Source: Leptospira biflexa
GTDB lineage: Bacteria; Spirochaetota; UBA4802; JAGODF01
Reading direction: 5' to 3'
NCBI GenBank assembly: GCA_020721925.1
Contig: DYLV01000012.1
Coordinates: forward strand, 1-32,591
Length of the DNA: 32,591 bases
Part shown: one piece after another, positions 17,946 through 25,830 of the stretch
Position numbering within the stretch: the first letter of the stretch is position 1
How the letters are laid out: each line of letters starts with the position of its first letter
Program-made: the position numbers and the translations under genes
Notes under the pieces: model-generated
What the model was told of the DNA's origin: nothing
The model's input: only the letters and a program-made list of their open reading frames with translations
Databases searched by the model: none

Positions 17946-18665
17946 ATGAGCTATATTAAAGGTTCCACTCTCGAAAAGCTGATTCAAAAGCAGGTCAAGT
18001 ATTGGGAGAACTATAAAAAAATAGAAGCAGAGAAAGAAGAGCGAATCAGGCCTTTTATCACCATTTCTCGTGAATACGGATGTGTCGTGAGCCCGCTATC
18101 CAGGCAGTTAGCAAAAGCGCTCAATGAATATGAAGGGATAGAAAACTGGGAATCATACGATAGAAATCTTCTTGAGGAAATCGTAAAAGATACAGGAGTA
18201 TCCGAAAAGCTCATTGAAACCATCGACACAAAAAAGCGCGAAGAAATGACCGAACTCATGAGGGGATTTCTCACCGACTATCCTCCTCAGGTGACCGCTT
18301 ACAAGCAGTTGGTGAAGACGGTACGGAGTCTTTGCATTCACGGCAGAGCAATCATTGTGGGAAGAGCAGGGGTGGTCATCACTCACGGTCTGAAATATGG
18401 ATTGCACATTCGGTTTGTGGCTCCACTTTCATACCGCATTAAAAGAATTATGGAGGTGGGCTCTTTTAAGGATAAGCTCGAGGCGGAAAAATTCGTTGAA
18501 AAAAAAGACCGCGAGCGGCATGATTTTCTCAATCAATATATCAAGTTCGATGCAGAAAATCCCGCCTCGTACGACCTCACAATAAACGTGGCGCGCTTTA
18601 CCGATCAGGAAATGATTGACGCGATAATAGGGGCATTGAAATCAAAGGGGTATCTTGAAAAATAA
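17946..18665 (+). CDS. Cytidylate-kinase-like family protein with an altered P-loop
   Basis: A 240-residue protein of the Cytidylate_kin2-like P-loop family: ITISREYG opens the domain, HGRAIIVGRAG and the basic segments LSYRIKRIME and DRERHDFL match the later conserved blocks, and ASYDLTINVARFT matches the usual YDLxxN near the end. I start at 17946 because AGGAG is 7 nt upstream; a longer frame from 17817 would run through the leader hairpins. The nucleotide-binding loop normally reads ISREFGSGGxxI, whereas here it is ISREYGCVVSPLS, lacking the GSGG turn. Nucleotide binding may therefore be weak or different. The true substrate of this family is generally unknown; it is distinct from housekeeping Cmk. 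It is monocistronic and followed by a strong terminator. Confidence 0.8.
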   Translation: MSYIKGSTLEKLIQKQVKYWENYKKIEAEKEERIRPFITISREYGCVVSPLSRQLAKALNEYEGIENWESYDRNLLEEIVKDTGVSEKLIETIDTKKREEMTELMRGFLTDYPPQVTAYKQLVKTVRSLCIHGRAIIVGRAGVVITHGLKYGLHIRFVAPLSYRIKRIMEVGSFKDKLEAEKFVEKKDRERHDFLNQYIKFDAENPASYDLTINVARFTDQEMIDAIIGALKSKGYLEK

Positions 18666-18701
18666 CTTGCCTTCTTCAAATAAATTATTGAGTGCAGGGA
18701 G

Positions 18702-18733
18702 AACGCTCTGCTTCGACGGGGCGTTTTTTCTTT
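18702..18733 (+). terminator. Intrinsic terminator after the cytidylate-kinase-like gene
   Basis: AACGCTCTG (18702-18710) pairs with CGGGGCGTT (18717-18725, two T-G pairs) around CTTCGA, followed by TTTTCTTT. Confidence 0.85.
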
Positions 18734-18932
18734 GATTGGAATGAATTTACCATAAATCCTGTTAAGAAACCTTAAAATTTACATAAATGTAACAGAACGG
18801 TTATCCTTTTCGTTGATTTAGTATAAGATGAAATATTTTCTTGTGTTCCTTGTGATATATTTCACAGTATGCCGCTTAAAGATTTGAGAAAAGGCGGAGG
18901 GGGGTAATTGCAAAATGTCGGCAGAGTAACGC

Positions 18933-20769
18933 ATGAGGGGACTATATTCGAGTGAGCATGAACATGATTCATGCGGCATTGGTTTTGTGGCACATATAAA
19001 AGGCAAAAAATCCCACGGTATTGTTCGCCGTGGACTTGAAGTCCTCGAGAGAATGCAGCATCGCGGAGCGGAAAGCGCTGATAACCGAACCGGGGATGGG
19101 GCCGGCATTATGATTCAAGCATCAATTTTACTCAGAGAAAATCAGAAACCTTCCCGGTGAAGGGAGCTATGGAACAGGGCTGGTCTTTTTTCCGAAAAAT
19201 GATAATGCACAAAATACTCTCCGGGAAAAATTTGAATCAGTTCTTTCCAAAACTGGTTTCCGCCTCCTATCGTGGCGGGATATTGATATCGACAATTCGG
19301 TGTTAGGCGAGATAGCGAAACAATCTGAACCCCGCATCCGGCAAATTTTTATTGCAGATGCCGACGGTGCCAACGGAGAGGCGCTTGAAAGAAAGCTTTT
19401 CTATGCAAGGAAAACTACTGAAAATCTTGTGCGCCAGTCGGGTATTCCTGGCGCAAAAGATTTCTACATCGTAACGCGTTCTTCGAAGACAATTGTATAT
19501 AAAGGCATGTTCATGCCGTATCAGCTCAGGAAGTATTATTGCGATCTGCAGGATGAACGGCTCATCAGCGCCATCGCGATGGTGCACTCTCGGTTCAGTA
19601 CTAACACTTTTCCGGCATGGGCGCTGGCATAGCCTTTCCGAGTCATTTCACATAACGGTGATATCAATACAATTAAGGGAAACCGCTTTTGGATGTCGGC
19701 GCGGGAATCGGGTTTCAAATCTGAATTATTCGACGGTTCCATAACAGAGGTGCTTCCAGTTATTGAACCCGGAAAGAGTGATTCCGCCTCGCTCGATAAC
19801 GCAATTGAATTTTTAATAATGGCGGGGCGTACGCTTCCGCACGCCCTCATGATGCTCATTCCCGAATCGTGGAATAACAAGAATCCAATTTCCCGTGAAC
19901 TGAAGTCTTTTTACGAATATCACGCGGCTTTTATGGAGTCCTGGGATGGTCCTGCGAGCATCGTCTTCTGTGACGGACGGTTTGTGGGCGGGACTCTCGA
20001 TCGAAACGGACTTCGGCCTTCAAGGTATATTATAACGAAAAACGATATCATCGTCATGGGATCGGAAGTCGGAGTACAGGATTTTCCTCCCGATGAGGTG
20101 AGAGAAAAAGGTCGGCTAATGCCAGGGAAACTACTTCTTGTGGATACGTTGGAAGGGAGAATAATCCCCGATAAGGAAATCAAGCAAGAGATGGCCCAGC
20201 GCAAACCCTATGGTAAGTGGCTCGAAGAAAACAGAGTGGTGTTTGAAAATATTCCCTGTGCCGGCGAAGGAAACGATGAAATGTCAGAGGATGCCTTGTT
20301 GCGGTTGCATCTCATGCACGGATATACACGGGAAGATATAGAGATGATTATTATACCTACGGTCGAGAATGCGCAGGAGCCTACAAGCTCGATGGGGACC
20401 GATACCCCGCTTGCCGTGCTATCTGATAAACCCCAGCGGCTCTTCAATTATTTTAAACAGGCATTCGCCCAGGTGACCACCCCCCCCATCGACTCAGTCC
20501 GCGAGGATCTGGCGATGACGCTGACGAGTTTTATAGGAGGACAGCAAAACCTCCTGGATGAAACGTCTGATCATTGCAGGATGATACAAGATTTGGGTGT
20601 CTCTCTCAATCCGGCAGGCAGTATTGCCACCGATGAACGCCTGATGACCAATGTTGAGGGAGTCTTTGCCGCAGGGGATGCGATCCGCGGCGCCTCTCTG
20701 GTGGTATGGGCTATTCATCAGGGACGCGAAGCGGCAAAGCACATCGACATATATCTTGAATCAGCGTGA
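18933..20769 (+). pseudogene. gltB/gltD: Decayed glutamate synthase: gltB 5' part fused to gltD 3' end
   Basis: The first part encodes a glutamate synthase large-subunit N-terminus: EHDSCGIGFVAHIKG with the catalytic Cys at residue 14, then HRGAESADNRTGDGAGIM. Around 19141-19150 the frame must shift by one base to continue as LPGEGSYGTGLVFFPKND. At 19630 a TAG replaces the Gln of the conserved LAQPFR, after which the same frame continues as PFRVISHNGDINT and SRYIITKNDII-like sequence into the central domain (TTPPIDSVREDLAM, NLLDET). At about 20577-20592 the sequence jumps to a GltD C-terminus (NVEGVFAAGDAIRGASLVVWAIHQGREAAKH split across 20650-20740). The FMN/Fe-S synthase and GXGXG domains and most of GltD are therefore missing. 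An in-frame ATG at 18915 after GGAGG is cut by a TAA four codons later, possibly another nonsense change at the original start. No functional GOGAT can be made. Confidence 0.93.
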
Positions 20770-21789
20770 GGCAAATTCTACATATCTTTGCGCATCTTCA
20801 ATTAAACTGTCGGGATGAAGCAGAAGGGGATCGATGCCGAGACGCATGAGGCGAGGGCGCATGAATGCAAAGTGCGACGCGCGCGCCGGGCATGCACCAT
20901 CATCAATGAAAATGACGGTTTCAACACCGTAGGATCCAATCAGCATATAGAGAAGTTCAAAACGGGATGCGGCGCTTCTCAGGCATGGGCAGAATGGCCT
21001 GAAAGAAAACGCATTAATGATTTCATCCAATAAGTGTTCCGAGGTGGTGTTGTAGGAAAGATCAAAACTTCTTCTGCCGCCGCAGATATCGTCTTCAACA
21101 ATGAGAAATCCTGCTTTTTCCAGATCATCGAAATGCATTGCCTGATTACGGCACCTCCCGTATACAAGCGCTGGGATTGGATTCCCATACGCGCGAGAAG
21201 GGTAATCGTTCAGCGCATCTAGAAGTGATGAAAGCTTCTCGGTGATCAATTCAGGAGGAAGGGCAAGCGAGACGGAAAAAATAACTTCGAGGTTGACGTG
21301 GGGGAGAGCGTCTGGTTTTTCGCGGCGCATCAACACAATGCCGCGTATCAGGCGGCGAAGAATTGCGTATTTCTCAGAGGAAGCGCGAAGCTCGTCTCGG
21401 GATATGGCAACGGCCTTCCCTTTAATTTTTGCAAGTATGTCGTCGATCAGCGTTTTCCATGCATGAAGGGAGTTGTCGCCATGCTTTTGGGGAATATCGT
21501 CCACAATTATTTTTTGAATTGCAGAATTGCTATCAGGGAGCGCACAGCAGCGTGCGGGTGCGATTATGATGTCGGGGTTGATACGAAAATCAGCGCGAGG
21601 TTTTAGGCCCGGAGGTATGATAAAAGGATAAATGCCGCATGCGTGAAGTATTTCGAATGGAAGAAAGTCGCACGGCATACCTGCTAATATCATCCCTGTT
21701 GCTTTTTTAAAATTCAAAAGGAGGGTGGGGATATTGTCATTATCTTTCCTTAGCGATGCGATGATCGAATTGATTCGGTCATTTTCCAT
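20761..21789 (-). CDS. 2-hydroxyacyl-CoA dehydratase family protein (HgdB/FldB-like component)
   Basis: A 342-residue protein matching the D-component fold of 2-hydroxyacyl-CoA dehydratases and benzoyl-CoA reductase subunits: MPCDFLPFEILHACGIYPF near the N-terminus, and FLIVEDDICGGRRSF, the usual VxDDxxxGxR block, at about 228-242. Nine Cys are present (40, 51, 81, 82, 213, 236, 267, 269, 300); family enzymes bind a [4Fe-4S] cluster through three Cys and dehydrate acyl-CoA by ketyl-radical chemistry after ATP-driven activation. No second dehydratase subunit, CoA-transferase or ActE-type activator is adjacent, so it may act in cluster assembly or partner with distant genes. GAGGA precedes the start by 6 nt. 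Its 3' end overlaps the end of the gltB/gltD remnant by 9 nt, convergently. Confidence 0.8.
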   Translation of the reverse strand: MENDRINSIIASLRKDNDNIPTLLLNFKKATGMILAGMPCDFLPFEILHACGIYPFIIPPGLKPRADFRINPDIIIAPARCCALPDSNSAIQKIIVDDIPQKHGDNSLHAWKTLIDDILAKIKGKAVAISRDELRASSEKYAILRRLIRGIVLMRREKPDALPHVNLEVIFSVSLALPPELITEKLSSLLDALNDYPSRAYGNPIPALVYGRCRNQAMHFDDLEKAGFLIVEDDICGGRRSFDLSYNTTSEHLLDEIINAFSFRPFCPCLRSAASRFELLYMLIGSYGVETVIFIDDGACPARASHFAFMRPRLMRLGIDPLLLHPDSLIEDAQRYVEFASR

Positions 21790-21844
21790 TCCAGGTCCTC
21801 AAAAAATTGTAAACGACAGGATTCGAAATATCGCAAGAAAAAAG

Positions 21845-21875
21845 CAAAAAAAATGAGAGGTGAGGAACCTCTCAT
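21845..21875 (-). terminator. Intrinsic terminator of the sigma-factor gene
   Basis: On the minus strand ATGAGAGGT and ACCTCTCAT form a perfect 9-bp stem with a TCCTC loop, followed by eight T (plus-strand A-run 21845-21852). It separates the sigma gene from the dehydratase gene on the same strand. Confidence 0.93.
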
Positions 21876-21902
21876 AGCAAGGGTAGTGTATATGAAAGGG
21901 CG

Positions 21903-22739
21903 TCAATATAAAAAATCCTGTAAATGAGAAAATTTTTGCTTAATTTTGTTCATCGCGCGCGATTCTATCTGACGAACAGTTTCAGCTGAAACGCCGAATT
22001 CATCTCCGAGCTCCTTGAGAGTCAAGGGCCTGTCGTCGTCAAAACCGAAACGCATTCTAAGGATTTTCTTTTCATTCTCGAGAAGAGAATTCATTGCGCT
22101 TTCAAGTTCTTCTTTAAGTTCGCTGCGGGTAACGTGATAATCAGGAGAAAGAGCCGTCGCATCTTCAACCACCTCAAGCAGATTAAAATTAGTATCATTG
22201 AGCGGATGTTCAAGCGATATGGTGGGTTGAAATACTTCCTGAATGTCGCGAACTTCTTTTTCCGATACGGCCAAAAGTTCCGCCAATTCAATCGGTGTTG
22301 GCTCATGTCCGCTTTCACTTAACAGCAGTTCGCGCGCCTTGATGATTTTTTTATGAAGATCACCTTTGCGTATTGGCACGCGTATCGTCCTGCTGCGTTT
22401 GGCGATGAAGCGAGTGATGTAGTGCTTGATCCAGTAGGATGCATAGGTTGAAAACCTGCAGCCCATTTTCGGATCGAACTTTTCAGCCGCGCGAATAAGT
22501 CCTAAATTTCCTTCCTGAATGAGGTCTATGATGGAAGGTTCGATCGATGTATAATTTTTCGCAATCTTCACTACGAGGCGCAGATTGGAATTTATGAGCT
22601 TTTCTTTTGCTTTTTCATCTCCCTTGCATTTGGACTTTGCAAGAGTTACTTCCTCTTCCTGGGAAAGCAGGGCTATCTTGTTAATTGATGAAAAGTAATT
22701 TTGTAATTCGCTTTGACTGTCTGTATGTTGATGTTTCAT
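21903..22739 (-). CDS. RNA polymerase sigma-70 family factor, RpoD/RpoS/RpoH-like
   Basis: A 278-residue sigma factor with regions 1.2 to 4: DLIQEGNLGLIRAAEKFDP and GCRFSTYASYWIKHYITRFI (region 2), KSRTIRVP-like start of region 3 (RSRTIRVPIRKG), the region 3 helix EPTPIELAELLAVSEKEV, and region 4.2 LTLKELGDEFGVSAETVRQIE. There is no long region 1.1, so it is an alternative or group 2 factor rather than the primary sigma. It recognises -10/-35 promoters as part of the holoenzyme. GAGGA lies 7 nt before the ATG. It is monocistronic with its own terminator and a long AT-rich upstream region, suggesting independent control. I cannot say whether it functions as a general-stress or heat-shock sigma. 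Confidence 0.93.
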   Translation of the reverse strand: MKHQHTDSQSELQNYFSSINKIALLSQEEEVTLAKSKCKGDEKAKEKLINSNLRLVVKIAKNYTSIEPSIIDLIQEGNLGLIRAAEKFDPKMGCRFSTYASYWIKHYITRFIAKRSRTIRVPIRKGDLHKKIIKARELLLSESGHEPTPIELAELLAVSEKEVRDIQEVFQPTISLEHPLNDTNFNLLEVVEDATALSPDYHVTRSELKEELESAMNSLLENEKKILRMRFGFDDDRPLTLKELGDEFGVSAETVRQIESRAMNKIKQKFSHLQDFLY

Positions 22740-23460
22740 ATCATTATCCTCATAACAGCCACAACGTTAATTTATTTAGCAATAAACATGCCATTTTTTA
22801 AATCAAACATAATTTTTTTAGAATGTACAAAAAATAACAATTATCATTTATTGGTGAGCAAACTACTGTATTATTGCGGATAATTGGGTATTATATTTGA
22901 TGGTCAATAGATCAAAAGAAACAGCCTGAGCGATGTGGTACATTTAGAATAAAATACAAATTCATATTAATGTAAATATAATTTATAATATATTTTGATT
23001 GTTTTGGATGATTTTATAAAAGTGTAATATAATCATCGGAATTACAAAATTTAATACGACATAATATAGGTTTCTTAGGATATTCATATAATGAACTATT
23101 TAACATGGATGTAATAAATGATTATGGTGAAAGCATGATAAAAAAGCAGAGCGGTAACAATATGTGGGTAAAAATTATACATGTCAGGAATTGATATATG
23201 TGTATAACTTACACACATGAATACATTTTTCTAACGAGCCGCGTTAGGGTTGGGTACATTACAAAACGTAATGAGGGTGAAATTATCTTATAACAGATTA
23301 TTTCTGTTATGTTCATTTAAAGTCATCTTTTGTTTAGTTTTGAGGTGATCCCGGTAAACTGGAGGATTTTTTAATTACTACTACTTTTTTACTTTAACTC
23401 CATTTTTATGGTTTAGTAATAATTATTGAGAAAAAAAATATATAAAATTTGGTTTTTTAC
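22740..23460. other. AT-rich intergenic region with several dyads
   Basis: No convincing gene on either strand over 721 bases. It presumably holds the minus-strand promoter of the sigma gene. Three inverted repeats stand out: TGTGTA/TACACA (23199-23215), CTAACG/CGTTAG (23231-23247) and CATTAC/GTAATG (23257-23273). The second and third share CGTTA- and CGTAATG-type half-sites with the operator at 23473-23501, so they may be upstream sites for the same regulator. Confidence 0.45.
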
Positions 23461-23489
23461 TTGACGGATGATCGTAATGCTACTATATT
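23461..23489 (+). promoter_or_regulatory. Sigma-70 promoter of the transglutaminase/nitroreductase cassette
   Basis: TTGACG (23461-23466) and TATATT (23484-23489) are separated by exactly 17 nt. Transcription would begin near 23496, leaving a short leader before the ATG at 23523. Confidence 0.8.
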
Positions 23490-23501
23490 TGTAGCGTTAC
23501 G
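23473..23501. promoter_or_regulatory. Inverted-repeat operator centred on the -10 box
   Basis: CGTAATGCTAC (23473-23483) and GTAGCGTTACG (23491-23501) form an 11-bp inverted repeat with one mismatch around a 7-nt TATATTT spacer that contains the -10 box. A dimeric regulator bound here would block RNA polymerase. The regulator is unknown; the HxlR protein encoded downstream is a candidate by proximity only. Confidence 0.65.
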
Positions 23502-23522
23502 GAATATGTAGCGCATGGTGAA

Positions 23523-24200
23523 ATGGCAATGAACATTAACAAGTCGACGGGCGATGCCATCTGGCTGGATGAAACATACTATTGCGACTATCGAAGCGAC
23601 GACTTCACGGGCGTAGTCGTGCCGCACGGTAATTCTTCGCGTGAAACTGCGCTTACGCTATTTGAATATGTCCGCGATACTATACCTCTCAGCGCCGATT
23701 CTTTGAGCGTTACCGCTTCCGCAACGATGAAAAAAGGATACGGAGCATGCTGGAACAAAACTCTCTTGATGGTTGCGCTTCTTAGAAAATTTTCAATCCC
23801 GGCTCGCATCGCCAAACGCCCCCTGAGGCGTGCATTCTTGAAGCCCCTGATCGGTAACGACGTCTATTTCAACAATGATCCGTACTATCACTGTTTTGTG
23901 CAGGTCCATCTAGAGGGATCATGGCTTGATGCCGACCCCAGTGTGGACGGTAAAACTTATCAAAAATGTTATCGCCCGTTAAAGGTATCATGGAATATAC
24001 AGTGGGATGGGAAAAGAGATCATGTTATTCATACCGAAAATATTGCCGGCAGCCCAGAAACCATCGAAGATATCGAAGCATCATTTAGTGTCGGCATAGG
24101 GAATAGGAGCATCCCAGGTTTCATACTACCGTTCTTGAACAGGAAATACTGGAAAAAAACCGGATGGAGTAATGAAATGAATAGGAAATGTTGTGTATGA
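23523..24200 (+). CDS. Transglutaminase-like cysteine protein, first of cassette
   Basis: A 225-residue cytosolic protein with a transglutaminase-core fold. The nucleophile block GYGACWNKTLLMVALLRKF places Cys76 at the head of the core helix, and YYHCFVQVHLEGSWLDADPS supplies His123 and Asp138, completing a Cys-His-Asp triad. There is no signal peptide. The family includes cross-linking enzymes, peptidases and amidases, and the leader peptidases of lasso-peptide pathways, so the reaction cannot be fixed. The start is ambiguous: ATG at 23523 or 23529, neither with a strong ribosome-binding site on the short leader. It is the first gene behind the operator-covered promoter and is followed after 45 nt by the ferredoxin-nitroreductase gene. 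Confidence 0.8.
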   Translation: MAMNINKSTGDAIWLDETYYCDYRSDDFTGVVVPHGNSSRETALTLFEYVRDTIPLSADSLSVTASATMKKGYGACWNKTLLMVALLRKFSIPARIAKRPLRRAFLKPLIGNDVYFNNDPYYHCFVQVHLEGSWLDADPSVDGKTYQKCYRPLKVSWNIQWDGKRDHVIHTENIAGSPETIEDIEASFSVGIGNRSIPGFILPFLNRKYWKKTGWSNEMNRKCCV

Positions 24201-24245
24201 AAGCCGCATTTCACATCTTTTGCGTTCAAGCTGTTATTTTAGAAC

Positions 24246-25142
24246 ATGGTAGCTGACATTATGGATGCAATTACTATAGATACTTCAGCATGCACGCAAT
24301 GCACATTGTGCATAGAGGTATGCCCACATAAAATATTTTCAATGGAATCGGGCGCTGTAACCATCATCCAGGAACGCGCACCGCTTTGCTTTAAATGCGT
24401 TCAGTGCATGGCAATATGCCCCGAACAAGCGGTATTCGTTAGCGGGTATACATATGATGATGATTTTTTTGACCTCCCGAAATATAGTCCAAACCCTGCG
24501 GCGTTTTTCGATTTGATCATGAGCCGCCGGGCCATACGTAATTTCCAGGAAAGGCCGGTGCCGCGCGAACTACTGGAAAAAATCGTCACTGCAATAGCAA
24601 TGGCACCTCCCGGACTTCCTCCGATTAAAACAGAGATAACGGTGGTGCAGAATACAAGTCTTATTAGGGAAGCGCTCCCGTATCTGATCGATGATTACAC
24701 GTTCATTTGTAAAGCAATGCAAAATCCCATATTGAGGAGATTTATCAAGAAGCGCAGCGGTAGGGAGATGTTCCGGGCCCTCGACCACCACGTTGTCCCC
24801 ATGATGAAACAACGTCTTCCTGGTCTCAGGGCTGGTACGGAAGACACAATTATGCGAAAAGCGCCAGCGATGATTCTTTTCCACGCGAATCGAGATTCGG
24901 TGCTCTATCGTGAGGATATACATATTGCCGTAACGTATGCATTTCTCGCCTCACACGCGGTGGGTCTTGGCGGAACAGCCATGACCATCGTCTATCCAAT
25001 TGTAGAGAACAATAAGAAGCTCAGGACCCTTTTTTCAATTCCCGAAAACAACGAAGTCGTCGGCACGGTCATAATTGGTTATCCCAAGTATCGATATAGG
25101 CGCGGTATTAGGCGTACGCTAAAAAATATTACCTGGCTATAA
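24246..25142 (+). CDS. Two-[4Fe-4S] ferredoxin domain fused to nitroreductase
   Basis: A 298-residue protein. Residues 1-65 are a bacterial two-cluster ferredoxin with Cys16/19/22/26 and Cys48/51/54/58 in CxxCxxCxxxCP pattern. Residues about 86-298 are a nitroreductase-type flavoprotein domain beginning at MSRRAIRNFQERPVP and ending in VVGTVIIGYPKYRYRR. The fusion suggests electrons pass from the Fe-S clusters to FMN and then to a substrate, making it ferredoxin- or low-potential-driven rather than NAD(P)H-driven. The usual APSxxN flavin segment is altered to APPGLPPIKTE, which may alter substrate choice. The start could be ATG 24246 or the in-frame ATG 24261; neither has a clear ribosome-binding site. 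It sits between two methyl-/acyl-type modifying genes in a four-gene cassette. Confidence 0.88.
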   Translation: MVADIMDAITIDTSACTQCTLCIEVCPHKIFSMESGAVTIIQERAPLCFKCVQCMAICPEQAVFVSGYTYDDDFFDLPKYSPNPAAFFDLIMSRRAIRNFQERPVPRELLEKIVTAIAMAPPGLPPIKTEITVVQNTSLIREALPYLIDDYTFICKAMQNPILRRFIKKRSGREMFRALDHHVVPMMKQRLPGLRAGTEDTIMRKAPAMILFHANRDSVLYREDIHIAVTYAFLASHAVGLGGTAMTIVYPIVENNKKLRTLFSIPENNEVVGTVIIGYPKYRYRRGIRRTLKNITWL

Positions 25143-25206
25143 GGTATGTGAGTATTTTGTATCATGGGGCATAATTATAAATAAATCTAACGAGATACGA
25201 GATATC

Positions 25207-25824
25207 GTGATCATATTTAAAGATTACCATATTGGTCTTGTCATACTGTTTCTCTGGTGGGCCGCCGGTCTCGTATATTTCTTTTCTCCGGGTTCGGTAC
25301 GTATCCAGGTCCCGCAGGGCGGATGTGTGTCATGGCTGTATTCCGTTATCCACCTTTCGTACGAAATCATACTACTACCGGCAACAGCGGTATATTTGCT
25401 CACGGGACGTCCTGAATGGTTCTTATGGTCCCGGTTTTCTCTTGCTGAAACAATAAAGGCGTTGTTTATTGTATTCGGCTTTTGTGTGTCATTGCTCGGG
25501 GTGTATATTTTTTGCTGGTCCCGAATTCTCATGGGAGGAAGCTTCCGATTGGCCGCTGTCGAGCCCCGGAGGGGTGATTATTTGACTGTTCGGGGGCCGT
25601 ATCGGTATATCGGAAATCCGATATATGCGTCGGTGCTGTGCATGTGCATCGGGCTCGCGCTGCTGACGCGAATGTATATATTTATAGTGCTCTGCGTCGT
25701 TCTCTTTGTGCTGCAGACGGCGCATGTCATACCAATCGAAGAAAGGCACCTGGCGTCCGTACATGGTGAACGCTATATACGCTACCAACGAAGTATAAAA
25801 AAAATAATCCCATTTGTGTATTGA
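25207..25824 (+). CDS. ICMT/PEMT-like membrane methyltransferase
   Basis: A 205-residue integral membrane protein with about five hydrophobic segments (around 8-26, 42-66, 84-104, 140-153 and 157-172). The C-terminal half shows the isoprenylcysteine carboxyl methyltransferase/phospholipid methyltransferase pattern: GPYRYIGNPIY (130-140) and EERHLASVHGERYIRYQ (178-194), which bind S-adenosylmethionine and the catalytic centre. Bacterial members methylate lipids or small lipophilic substrates, seldom prenyl-cysteine, so the substrate is open. The start is GTG at 25207 with only a weak GAGAT site; the leader hydrophobic helix begins at once. The gap of 6 nt to the next gene indicates co-translation with the second transglutaminase-like protein. 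Confidence 0.8.
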   Translation: MIIFKDYHIGLVILFLWWAAGLVYFFSPGSVRIQVPQGGCVSWLYSVIHLSYEIILLPATAVYLLTGRPEWFLWSRFSLAETIKALFIVFGFCVSLLGVYIFCWSRILMGGSFRLAAVEPRRGDYLTVRGPYRYIGNPIYASVLCMCIGLALLTRMYIFIVLCVVLFVLQTAHVIPIEERHLASVHGERYIRYQRSIKKIIPFVY

Positions 25825-25830
25825 GCGAAA

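Noticed and set aside
23135..23194. 19-codon frame in the AT-rich gap that might be a precursor peptide for the cassette.
   Set aside because: It lies upstream of the cassette promoter, has no convincing ribosome-binding site and shows no leader/core pattern; chance occurrence is likely.
23231..23247. CTAACG/CGTTAG hairpin as a terminator.
   Set aside because: The T-run is on the 5' side for the plus strand and no T-run follows on the minus strand.
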